From Welwitschia mirabilis (Eukaryota > Gnetophyta > Gnetopsida > Welwitschiales): a stretch of 47,786 bases of DNA. The notes beneath the pieces are model-generated. The model saw only the letters and a program-made list of their open reading frames with translations, had not been told where the DNA came from and ran no database searches. The stretch lies in the NCBI GenBank assembly GCA_051453625.1, contig JBOZIK010000001.1, positions 162,942,848-162,990,633 on the forward strand, in the 5' to 3' direction. Below, in pieces: positions 28,251 to 38,859 of the stretch. A program made the translations under genes and the position numbers. Within the stretch, counting starts at the first letter, position 1, and the number at the start of each line of letters is the position of its first letter.

Positions 28251-29890
28251 GGATTAAATGAATGAATGAAATAAAAAACTCTACCATGCATCCTATGAAT
28301 AGATGAAACAAGATAAATATAAGTTAATGTTTCTATTTTATTTGCATAATTTTAATGGATTCTTTATGAAAAAAAAAATTATTAACTAGTAATTTTTTAT
28401 AGATCTACAAGTATCCCAAGATTCTTACATTCAATTTGCTAAAATAAGCAAATAAAAGATCTCTCTAATTCCAACTTAATTTCATTCCTTTACCTCTTTT
28501 ATGGATAACCAAGTTTCAAGCATTTAATCCTATTAAGTATTCAACATTGTGATACTTCTTCTAACTAATTCAAAATATTATACAAAAAGGATTTAGTGTT
28601 GCATTACTAGCAAGCATCTATAGCCCTAATACAATTGAACATATCATAAATGAATAGTCAAAGATGCATTATCAAAATGAATTCATTGCCTTGATATAGT
28701 TAACTAAACCTAATAGAAATAATTGTAAATAAATGTGATAATATAGATTTAAATTTTTCTTAATTTGCTTTGATATTATTCATTTTATATTCATAGCACA
28801 TGAAAGGGTATCATTGGCTCATTATCTTAATAATAAAATAATCTCATCCCATGAATGTTTTGAAATAGAGAAATATTATAAATGTAAAAAATTCATCTTT
28901 CTCCTTAATTCTAAATTAGAGATTTATAATTCATGCAAATCTTAAAAAAGAACTCTAAAATCCAAAGAACTAGCTAATAAAAAAATACAAAAACCTATAA
29001 AATCTTAAATAAGTTTTAAAAAGTAAAGGATTTATTTATTCATGGGTTAAAGGAAAGATCATTAATTAAGATCATTGAGTCTCATAAACTCATAAGAGGA
29101 TAAAAGGATTAGATGAAATGTGGGTAATGAAAGTTACATAGAGATGATTTGGATGAGTGAAAATGGCTAAAGTATGGAAAGGATGAATGGTCATGACCAA
29201 GGTTTCTTATGAAAGGAGATCTTTGAATACATTTGTGCTTTATAATTTGATTCAAGCATTCTAAGGATAGAGTAGGTAATTCCAACTTAAACTCATTTTA
29301 TAGAATCAAGTTAGAATCATAAAAATGATGTTTGATTATAAATGAAGACAAAAAATATGAAGGAATAGGATTTTTAAACTCAAAGGATTAGGATGAATGA
29401 TCAAGCGATAAATTAGGCTAAGAAATATTTTCATTATGAGACTCTATACATGAGTTGAAAAACTCAAAAATATATGAGGAGAATACTCATTAGGGTTCAA
29501 ACATTCTAGATCATGAGAGGACCATCCTATTCCTTTCTCATGTTTAACCAATAATTCTTATAAATATATTTTCCTTAGATGAAGATATGAATGAGTTACA
29601 AATCAAAAAATAAGTAGGGTTATCATTAAAAGTATATCTCAAATTTTCAATAGGGAATTTCAAATTAAGAGAAGGATTATTTTTAGAATTAACAAGTTAA
29701 TCACAATCAAATAAATGTAGAGGGGGAACATTTTCCTCATAGGAAGGAGGATCACGATCATTATGAATACTTTCAATAAGCTCTATTCCTTTTAAATCTT
29801 AGGTTTCTTTCTCATATTAAAGATATTCAAAAATGAAATATTCATAAGACCATTTTTAGAATTGATGAAAGCTTGGAATTAGTAATAAAA
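28251..29890. other. AT-rich DNA, no gene recognised
   Basis: No motif identified. By position it could be the downstream pol part of the minus-strand Athila/Tat-type element, but nothing can be read. Confidence 0.4.
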
Positions 29891-30770
29891 GATCTTCCTC
29901 AGATGATTACAATGTTATAACTTCTAGTTTGTTTTATCTTCGAAACTACAAAGTCTATGAAGAAGTATTAATATTATACTTGAATAATCAGGTCCTATAC
30001 TATGCGTAAGGCTAATTTTAAAGAGTTATCAAGTGATTGTAATTAATGATATCTTTAAGATCATTTACAATGAGTTTCTTATAAGCACTATAGAGTTTTA
30101 AAAAATTACACTAGCTCTAAGATCTAACAAGTCTTATTGAAAGATTTTATTTTCAATTATAATGCCTATGGTAGGTTATTCTAAGTCTTTATATTTTTTA
30201 TGGATTTTGTTTTGAATAATGGAACTATTTTATTGATCAATGAATAAATAAATCTTCACATTCATCCTTGTTTTGATAGTACACAAATCATTTAGGATTT
30301 TGATATTTGAAGGTACTTAATCGATAGGTTCTAAAAGTGTGATATTGATTTTTTATTTCTTGGAAATTTCTAGTGTTTCTTATTTCTTCTTAACTACTTT
30401 ACTTCTTCTAAGTTATTGAGGAAAGAATAGGGGTTTCTTATACATTGACTCAAATTCTTGTACTTCGTGTTTCTTTTATACCTCTTTCTCACTTCTAGGC
30501 TTATCTTATTTAATTCTTCTTCTTGTGGTTGTTCCTCTTCTACATCTTTGTTGATTTCTTTCCCACTTCTTGAATGAATAATTTTTATTTTCATAATTTG
30601 TAAATCTTCCATCAACTTATAACTACTAGGATTAGGCTCATGTGTATTCGAAAGCTTACCTTTTTAATGTTTGTTGAGTGGTGTAAAGATATGTTTGATG
30701 GCTTAACTTATTTGTTGCATATTTTATTCTAACTTTTGCAATGTAAAAGAGGTTTTTGGTTGAATCCTTA
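29891..30770 (-). pseudogene. Athila/Tat-type gypsy gag C-terminus and protease, decayed
   Basis: On the minus strand the end of Gag reads KGKLSNTHEPNPSSYKLMED, then SRSGKEINKDVEEEQPQEEE (30500-30575). This corresponds to the 'G.LPSNTE.NP......LRSGKE' signature of Athila/Tat elements. It is followed by ILNDLCTIKTRMNV (30250-30290), NSSIIQNKIHKKYKDLE, and LLDLRASVIF (30109-30133), where the family has a 'LLDLGASVNLLP' protease active site. The Gly after Asp-Leu is Arg, and stops interrupt the frame. RT and integrase were not found. It lies downstream, in minus orientation, of the LTR ending near 31790, consistent with one element. Confidence 0.75.
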
Positions 30771-31763
30771 TTGTGAAGTGTTGATATAATGTTAAGCTTC
30801 CATAAAATTATGAAGTATAGCCTTTAAAGAGTTAGAAGTTAAGGGAGAGTCTAAACCCTTATGTTGGATAGTTGATTCTTGGTTAGGATTATCTTGTTTT
30901 TATCAAAAATTTAGGTGGTTTCTCCATCTTCAAACATAACATCAACATTACTAGTTTGAATAATACATAAGGGTGTACCTCGATATTATGTTTGAAGATG
31001 TTTTTCAAGATTTATCTAGGTTAATTAGATTAATGTTACTTATAAAGTTTTAATATTGAGAATCTAATGGATTATTTCAATTTTATTAGATTCTCTCATG
31101 TGAATAAACTTTAGAGTTGCTCTCATGATCTAACATGTGATTCATTTTGGAAGTGATAGGGGTTTGGTATAATCTACTATCATCTATTTATTACTAGTTT
31201 ATGAAACATAAGAAAACAATTAGAAAAAGCTACATTTTTTGATGCACATGATGTGGAGAAGATTCAAGATAATGCAAATGTTTGATTGACCAAAGATGGA
31301 GGAGTTATAATGCAAGAAGGTAATATTACCATTAAAGAAAGATAGCAACGTGAGTTATTTAGCATAAAAAAGTTTTAAGAAAAGATAAAAATATAGCTCT
31401 TAGGATGACTAATAGTTTGAGATGATAGGTTATTATAGTTAAATAATAGATAAGGACTAAATGTAGATAAAAAATATAGCTCTTCGGATAACTAGAAAAT
31501 GCTAATACATAACTAAAAGTTTACAATACAACATAATGTAATACATAAAACTTCAAAAATAAAAAATGTAACTACTAAAGCACTTCCTTAAGATTTTGCT
31601 TTGCTAACAATGATCTTCTTCAAAATTTATCTTTAAGAACTTGCTAAGGAAGTCACCTAAGATAGAAAAAGAAAAGGTAGAAGATATGGCAGAAAGAGAA
31701 GATGGATAGAATAAAGAACTTTTTTGTTATTTTTTAATGTCTTTCTTCAAATCTATAAAAGAT

Positions 31764-31776
31764 GATCCCCTACAAG
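31764..31776 (-). promoter_or_regulatory. Possible decayed primer-binding site
   Basis: On the minus strand CTTGTAGGGGATC resembles the right half of the TGGCGCCGTTGCCGGGGATC-type site used by Athila/Tat elements, and lies between LTR-like sequence and the gag remains. The left half is not recognisable, so this is weak. Confidence 0.3.
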
Positions 31777-31789
31777 AAATTTTATATAC

Positions 31790-33393
31790 TATTTTAGATA
31801 CGATTTACTAAAAAAATAAAGAAACAAAAAATAAAAAGAAAAATAAAAATAAAAAATGAAAAAAAATAAAAAGAAGTCATCAAATCAGCTTTCATCAATT
31901 AAATACTAGGCATGATCAACATAAGTCCACTAGTGATAAAAAGAAAAAGGAAAATAAAGGGCACTGAAAAGGGACTAGTATAAAATGAAAAAATAAGGGG
32001 AAAAAAGAATAAAGAAAAGAACTGAAAAAAGAGGGTATAGAAATGTAAATTTTGTGTACACCCCATTATAGCTACCTTGCTACTATCGTTTGAATTAGCA
32101 CTAAAAATTTGTTCATGGTAAAATTAGCTATGCTTGTATCTATTATTGATATCTCATAAAGATATAAATCTTGTTTAGACAAATCCAACTTGTACTAATA
32201 ATACTAAAATGTTTATTTGTAGTATAGTCCAAATGTTATTCTTTCATAAGATTAGATGTTATAGGCTATCAATAAAAAAAGAACAATGGTAATGTGTATA
32301 AGAGATTAAAAATGTATAATAGGACTAGGAATGGAACAAAGCATTAATACCATCAAAATAACTTTTAAAAAAAAATCCACATGGCTTTTACTCTAGTGTA
32401 AGCATAGTGGAATACCCTCATTCACCATAGACATGAGGCTCATGTAGTTTTATCACAAGCACAGTGGCATAATATTGTCTACCATAAACATGAAGGTATG
32501 TTTTCAAACTTCCTAACTGTCATAACAAGAATATTATAAGCATGAAAAGTAGGGGTCTTTCAAGTTCCATAACATAAAGATTTAGGTTATGTGACCTAGA
32601 GTAAAAAGGAGAACCTCCATAAGATCTTTAAGTAATAGCATGCCTTAGTCAATCCTAAGCATAACAAGTATGAAATTAATCACAACTTGATATTAAAGTA
32701 ATGCACTATGAAGAGAATACACAACATTTTATTATCAAAAAAGTAAAAGCATAAAATCTATAAAACGTACTCATGCTAATTCATGAAGCATCATGCTAGA
32801 TTGAAAGCTAGTCCATCTCTAATGGAAACTTAAAAATAACATACAACTAAGCTCTAGTAATCTCTTATATAATATGAGAAATGATAGATTACTTCAATTG
32901 AAGTAAAGTAGGTTATTTATAGGCTAAATTAGGATTTTCAATTAGAGTTTCTAAGGCCTAATGCAATCATTCTTTAAAATATCCTAAAGTGCATGGGGTC
33001 ATCCTTTAGTTATGCGATCAATTTGAGGGGTTTTTCGTGGAAAATTTTTTCATTTATTATCTGCTTTGAGAAATGTCCTAAATGGATTACTTACATTAAT
33101 AAGATATAGTAATGTAAGTATGAATCAATTCTATGTATACTAACTATTATTGTTTAATTTCTCTTAAAATTGATGCCATCATCAATAATGCTTGGCACAA
33201 CATCATCCTCTATCATAATACTCCAGATGGTAAAAATATCCTACAAAATAATAGTGTTAAGGTAGGTTATTAGTACAATTGGACTTCCATGGCTTTAAGC
33301 ATAATAAATGCATAAAAGCATTATAATAATTAATTAAGCATGCTAATAAGGCCTATATTCCTTGAAGTAAATGTCAATTTTTATGTGTTATCA
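31790..33393 (-). mobile_element. 5' LTR of Athila/Tat-type gypsy element, minus orientation
   Basis: On the minus strand it begins TGATAACACATAAAAATTGAC at 33393. It matches the plus-strand LTR at 24389-25720 block by block as far as ~32040. A TATA box (TATAAATAA in GCCTATAAATAACC) is at 32913-32921 and is better preserved than in the other copy. The inner end is uncertain: similarity with the other LTR fades near 32040, and an A-rich stretch (31800-32040) follows before the possible PBS. Minus-strand gag-protease remains downstream fit this being a 5' LTR. Confidence 0.65.
32913..32921 (-). promoter_or_regulatory. TATA box of the minus-strand Athila/Tat-type LTR
   Basis: TATAAATAA on the minus strand. 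The corresponding site in the other LTR copy reads TATAGATA. Confidence 0.5.
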
Positions 33394-35471
33394 TCCAAAT
33401 TAAAAGATGAATGAGTGCAAAATAAAATAAAAACCTTAGGCTTTGAAACTTAGATCCCTCATTTTCATGTAAAGAACAATCAGGTTTTAAAGTACTCTAA
33501 TAATTTTCAATTTAAACTAGTTTAGCCAACTAAGCTTTTAATTATTTTTTATATAATAAGTATGAAATAACTTAAATAGAAGTGACTATGCATAAATGTC
33601 CACATAAAGGAATTTTGTAGAGTGAATAATTCAAAATGCATCTTCTATGGGCTACAATGGTGAAAAATCCAAAAAATAAGTTTATAAATAACAATTAGCA
33701 TGAATCATAGACAAGAAAGAAAGAATATTAAGTCTAGAATTACTACTACTATAGGAATATTTGTTATGAGGATAAGCTAATAATGAAATTTATGAGTCAC
33801 AGGCCACAAAACTTTAAGTGTTTGAAAAGTAAGTGAAAATATTAAATCACAGATCATGGATAATCAAAGATGACTTATGAATCCAACCTTACATTGAGAA
33901 GCCTTGAATCATGGAATATGAAATACTAAATATTTAATACAAATTTTTAGTATTAATTAGTAGGTAGCAAAAAAAGTTTGATGAAAGACACTAAATACTT
34001 GGAAGTGCTACTACAAGACAATAAAAGGTTTTAACTTTGAAAACTATAAAGCAAAAAATTCAATCCGACAAAGTTGAAATAATGGCCTCAAGTTCAACTA
34101 TGATAAATGATTAAATATGTAAAACCACACATATTATATTTAAAAATAACTACAACTAATGGGCTAAAGAAGACTTTTCAAGAGATAAAATAAAATTGCA
34201 AAAATTGCAAAAGTTGTGAGCCATGGATCATAGGAAATGAGGGTCCCATAATTGATGCTATCAATGATTAATATTTTAATGACATGTGTTATATTAAAGA
34301 TAATTACAGTTGGCATGCTAAACAAAAAAATCCAACAAAGGAGTTAAATCTATAAAACCAATAAGAGTTAATCACAAAGAACATATTGGACCCATTAACT
34401 ACTTTATAAACATTTTTATTCTTAAATAAAGATCACTTAAAGAAAAGATTAGGACAATTAAAAAACAATGTCAATATGCAGCCTTTTCTATATTTTCAAA
34501 AAAATATTATACTAAAATAAAGGGTAAAAAGGAGCTATAGGTCATGAAAACTTGTTACTAGAATCTTGCCAATATGTGAAAAGCTGCAAGCCATGAGCCA
34601 TAAACTAGAAAACTAAAACCAAACAACTAGACTATAAACTAGGGGTTTTATTAAAAAATAATAAGAATTATTAAATGTGTCAACATTTTAGCCACCTTCT
34701 TTAAAAACAAATGGAATAAAAATAACAATCTTACTAAAATTCTAAGAATACCTAAATAAAAGATGAATACCAAGACTCAAACATTAATTTTGATATTATC
34801 TTTAATTTCCTCCCATAATAAGTTACTAATATGCATGAGTGTCTCATGAGTTTTAGCCCTTTTCTTGTGAATGGTGGTTATGAGTCAAAATATTATGTAT
34901 CTAATTTATAATATTTTGATACTTTATTTTATTAATAAATTTTCTTATTTTTAGCTTAATATTTTAGTTGGCTAGTAGTTAGTAATAATATTATATTTCT
35001 CTAGTTTATACATGGATAGGTAGGAGAGTGCCACTTAATAGGGAGCTGTAGGAGAGGCAGTAAAAAGAATGACAACCATAACCACAACTTTCATGCAACT
35101 ACTTTGTAGGAGAAAGAAGACGAACAACTAAGAAAAACAAGAGAAAGATAAAAGGCAAAAAAAGGGAGTGTAGGAGGGATTAATTTTTGTGTTGCCATGT
35201 TGGGGTGTGTGCTGCTCACTATATTGGAGTGTGAGCCATGGAAAGACGCTATCACGCATGCAGAGCACTATTATGGCATCTCTCTAGGTTTACCACAGAT
35301 GTAACATCATTTATAAGCATAAAGAGGAAATTCTTTGTGGAAATTCTCGCAATTGAAAAATAGAAACGTAGTAATCAGAAGGGAAGAGGAAGAAATTAGA
35401 GGTTGTACCTAGAAAAACGCTCCAGAGAAGTCGCTGGAATCATTTCTTGTAAACTTAAATGCAAGGGAATC
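33394..35471. other. No gene recognised
   Basis: 33.4-34.9 kb is AT-rich and featureless apart from recurring AGCCATG(A/G)ATCATA-like phrases near 33.8, 34.2 and 34.6 kb. From about 35.0 kb to the LTR at 35472 the G+C rises (for example GTGTGAGCCATGGAAAGACG). This short stretch may be host genic or regulatory DNA, possibly the other side of the gene interrupted at 46158, but I could not identify codons of any gene with confidence. Confidence 0.4.
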
Positions 35472-35735
35472 TGATAAAATGAAGAGCTAAATACTAAACA
35501 GAAAAGGGAGTTATGCAAAGGAAATTTGATATTATTTGATGTAAGTAGAGAGTCTTTTATAGGCATACAAAAGAAATAATAATTCTTTTTTTTTTTTTGG
35601 TAACGGCCCACTAACTCTACTAACCATTTCTTTTTTTGTAACCAACGCACTAACTTAATAACCTTTTCTTTTTTTGTAACTGACCCACTAACTCTATTAA
35701 CTCAGTAATTGTACAGAATATTTTACACGTCGACA
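35472..35735 (-). repeat. Small copia LTR (left copy)
   Basis: About 264 bp; on the minus strand it reads TGTCGACGTGTAAAATATTC ... CTTCATTTTATCA, a TG...CA LTR. It is very similar to 45880-46157 in the same orientation. A TATA box (TATAAAAGA) is at 35553-35561. The interior has three spaced copies of a TTTTTTGTAACTGACCCACT-like unit (plus strand) about 45 bp apart. The five bases before it (GAATC) do not match the five after (TTTGG) but nearly match the five after the right-hand LTR (AAATC). Confidence 0.85.
35553..35561 (-). promoter_or_regulatory. TATA box of the left small-copia LTR
   Basis: CCTATAAAAGACTC on the minus strand. The ten bases that include it are missing from the right-hand LTR copy. 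Confidence 0.5.
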
Positions 35736-36606
35736 TTTGGAGTTATGTTTCTCTTACCTGCTTCCAATCATAGAGTATAATTTGCAGATAACTTCCTCCT
35801 CTTCGGCTATGTAGTTTCCATGCTTCAAGCCGGGCCTTAGATTCGGGTTTGAAACCAATTTTTGCCTTAAGATTCCAGAGGCAAAACTCCTTTGTGGCTA
35901 TAGGTGAGATAACCTAGTTCCAATTTTATGCTCTTAGTTTTGGGTTGGAACAACTTGGATAACCTAGTTCCAACTTTTTCATTTAACTAAGAATATATGA
36001 GCTCCATGTAAGCATTTCGTATCAGAAATGAAACCTCTGCTACTTTACCCATTTTAATGAAAGAACAAAGTAGTAGAGTACTTCAAAAAATTACATTTCT
36101 CAACAGAAGCAAGTCAATCATGAAGAAACATTCTTTTTTGTTCCTCTTTTTTAATTCCTTTTTTGGTTCAGAAGTTAAATAATGACAAGCAGTTTTGTTT
36201 TTCGAGTTGAAGGGATCATAACAAATGATTTTAAGAAATTGCGTTTCTCTGTTTGGATGATGACACCCAGAATAAGATCGGTAAGCTTGAGTTCCCTCTA
36301 ACGAACGAATGCGCGCGAAGGAATTTTAACAGAAAATAATCCGATTCTACATCATCGTCATAAACAGAACAGAAATAAACAAAATTAAGGACTCTGCTTC
36401 TGTAGTTGAAGGAATCAGATCTCAAAAGGAACGGCCATCAAACATTGGAACCCAGTTTAAAAGAACAGCTATCGCTACAATTCATTGAAGAGAAGAATAA
36501 AACTAGCGAAATTAAAGCTCTTCTTTATCGGAGAGCGATTGAAATGCGAATAAGACAGAAATTTCGGGGAAGATCAAAGACAAAGCATGGGGTAAGAAGC
36601 ACATAC

Positions 36607-36741
36607 CAGCTTTCTGTGGGAGGCAACCCAGCCACAACTTATGCCGTGTTCTTCAATGTAAGATTTGAGCAGACGATCTTCTTCGACGGACCATTGGCCT
36701 CTCTTGACGGCACTTTTGTCACAGCAAGGCTTCCTTCCCAT
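36607..36741 (-). pseudogene. R2R3-MYB transcription factor, exon 1 only, with frameshift
   Basis: Encodes the start of a plant R2R3-MYB DNA-binding protein: [20 protein letters not shown] then [13 protein letters not shown], the N-terminus and most of the first MYB repeat (Trp, acidic cluster and helix 1/2 residues present). The ATG at 36741 is the conserved family start, followed directly by GRxPCC. The exon ends at a good donor, GCTG|GTATGT at 36606, where MYB genes have intron 1. Near 36618-36624 one base is missing: CTCCCACAGAAAGCTGG would read LPQKAG in the shifted frame, as in the family, whereas the continuous frame reads SHRKL. Exons 2 and 3 were not found downstream before the LTR at 35735. 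It may be a truncated gene, or a real gene with a sequencing error in the CCC run and a retrotransposon-filled intron. Confidence 0.8.
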
Positions 36742-36842
36742 GGCACTCGCAACAAAATCAAAAACCTGTACCTGGATAGAGGAAATCAAATCCAGAATGA
36801 AATATTTGAATATAGAATCCAAATACCCAATGATTCCGCTTA

Positions 36843-36849
36843 CTATATA
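36843..36849 (-). promoter_or_regulatory. Candidate TATA box of the MYB gene
   Basis: TTTTTATATAGTA on the minus strand, about 100 bp upstream of the MYB ATG. Position and sequence are plausible; nothing else supports it. Confidence 0.3.
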
Positions 36850-37330
36850 AAAATATCTGAACGCGAAATCGGCCATCGCTCTGTCACATGGGCTTGGCTC
36901 TTTGTTAATATTCTAGGTCTGATTCTCGGAGTACAAACAAGACCTGCAAATCCTATCAACGAAGTCAGTCTTACTATTTCTTATTGTGAACGTATGTTCT
37001 ATATTTCGTTTTCGAACAAGTTGTTTGTGCTTCAGCTTTCTTATTTTGGCAAAGCGAAATGGAGGTGCACAAAGCAATCGTCGAAGCCACGACCAAATAT
37101 AAGAAAAATTGAAAGCAGAATCGGATGCAGAGAATAATTTATGGAAGTGTCACCTGCAACTTTGAGCGTGTACCAACTACCAAGTAAATGAAGTCAAATT
37201 CTCGCTTTCGTCACATCCCTACCGAATTACAATATTCACGCCTCCAGCTGCCTTGTCTTGCTGCTTGACTACATAAGGTTGTCTCATCGTTCATCTTCTT
37301 TTTAAGTGGAAGCCAGCAAATCCAAATGAG

Positions 37331-38574
37331 AATGAGAGAAACAAAAGATGAGGTAATATACATAAACTGTTCAAATTCTTTTTTCGATCAATAGTGGTGT
37401 GAATTTTGTGTGTAGTGAATGTATAAATGATGTAACTCTATTGAAGTGAACATTGAGTAAGATCATATTACCAATTTGATTAGAAAATTGGAAAACTTCA
37501 CCTTAATCTAGAATTCATAGTTATTCTTTCTTAGCAATGAAGGAAACTTATCAAGCATATGATGCACAACATTATGTCATTTTTGAGTCCTTTTTTAAGT
37601 ATAAAATATTTCAACCTATAATTAAACATTTTATAACGACATTGATAGCTTATATATTCCAAAAATGTTGTTGATGGATTTTGCTTCCATAAAATGAAAA
37701 CACTTATTACATTTCTTGTATATCAGGTTTTAAAGGTGGAAGAAAAAGTTAAAATAACTAAAAAAATATTATCAAAATTTTAACATCTTTAATGTTTCAA
37801 GCTTTTCCAAATATTTTGAATTATATTGGATACATTATACTACATGAAATTTTACAACAGTACCTTTGTGAATAGATAAATGTCTCTAATTTTTGATATG
37901 AAAATTCTCTTTTACATGTAGAAATTGGAATTGGAAAATAGGTAAAAAATGCATATACTTGTTTAGCATATTATCATGTGTATAATGAAAAAAATTTATA
38001 ACATATACAACACTACCTAATAATGTAATACATTATATTTGACAACCTTCCAAATGAACACATCTAATGATACTATACTCTACTAGATAGATGCAACACC
38101 TTTGGTAGATGAGAAAATAAGTAAACTTGACATTAAAGAATAAAGTTAAAACTATCTTCTTAAAATGAAAAATGCAATGGGTAAAGTATGTTTAAAATAT
38201 CAACTACAATTATCACATTGCATATTTTTGTAAAGAAGTTATATAATTAATAAATTACTTTGAAGCTAAACCTTATAGTGCCATTATACAAACCTATCAA
38301 GATTAGCTAGTTTATTTAACTGTGCAATCATAGATTTTTCATACTAAGTATTCACCTATTTACCAATTCAATACATATTGATATGTTTAAAACATAATTG
38401 ATTAAGAAAGTAAACATCCAAAAGAAAAAAAAGGAAGAAGAATTCAAGGAAGTCATAGAAAACAACAACCAAGATGCTACTAATGAGTAGGACTTCACTT
38501 CATCCTTAGAAGAGCAGACTAGGATGCCTTTTTCCACTATTAAAAATTAGGGGGAACACGACCAATGACACAAC
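37331..38574. other. AT-rich DNA, no gene recognised
   Basis: Between the MYB island and the gypsy element. No motif recognised; the last 150 bases (AAGGAAGAAGAATTCAAGG...) are purine-rich but match no known termini. Confidence 0.45.
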
Positions 38575-38854
38575 TTAAATAGTGTTCAAAGAAATCATTA
38601 AAGGGGAGAGAACTCTATATAACTTTTATTTTAAAGTTCTTGCTTAAAATAGTACATAAGCCACTTATTTATAGGACATAATTCCTTTTAACAGAAATCC
38701 CTAAACAATGTGGGATTAAAGAAAAAGCAAGGAAATAATAATATACATGCTAAATAGTAAAAAATATAAAAATAAAACTATGGGGGTTACATCATTCCAC
38801 CCCTTTTAACTAGGCTCAGATCCATCCATGAAGTCACTAGTAGTACATTTCACA
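38575..38854 (-). repeat. 3' LTR of the Reina-like gypsy element
   Basis: Minus strand start TGTGAAATGTAC at 38854, next to the purine-rich GTGGAAGGGACTCA. TATA box (TATAAATAAG) at 38665-38673. It aligns with the 5' LTR except that it carries a single copy of the GCTAAAT...GGGGGTTACATCATTCCACC unit. Confidence 0.8.
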
Positions 38855-38859
38855 TGAGT

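Larger units (their letters stand above)
35736..37330 (-). other. GC-richer host island around MYB exon 1
   Basis: This ~1.6 kb is clearly less AT-rich than its surroundings and has CpGs such as GCGCGCG at 36311 and TTCGACGGAC near 36682. It reads like undecayed genic DNA: promoter/5' UTR on the right (36742-37330), exon 1, and the beginning of intron 1 on the left. A chance plus-strand open frame of 243 codons lies antisense across it. Confidence 0.55.

Noticed and set aside
35396-35650. 84-codon minus-strand frame overlapping the left small-copia LTR
   Set aside because: Most of it is LTR sequence; the remainder has no recognisable domain.
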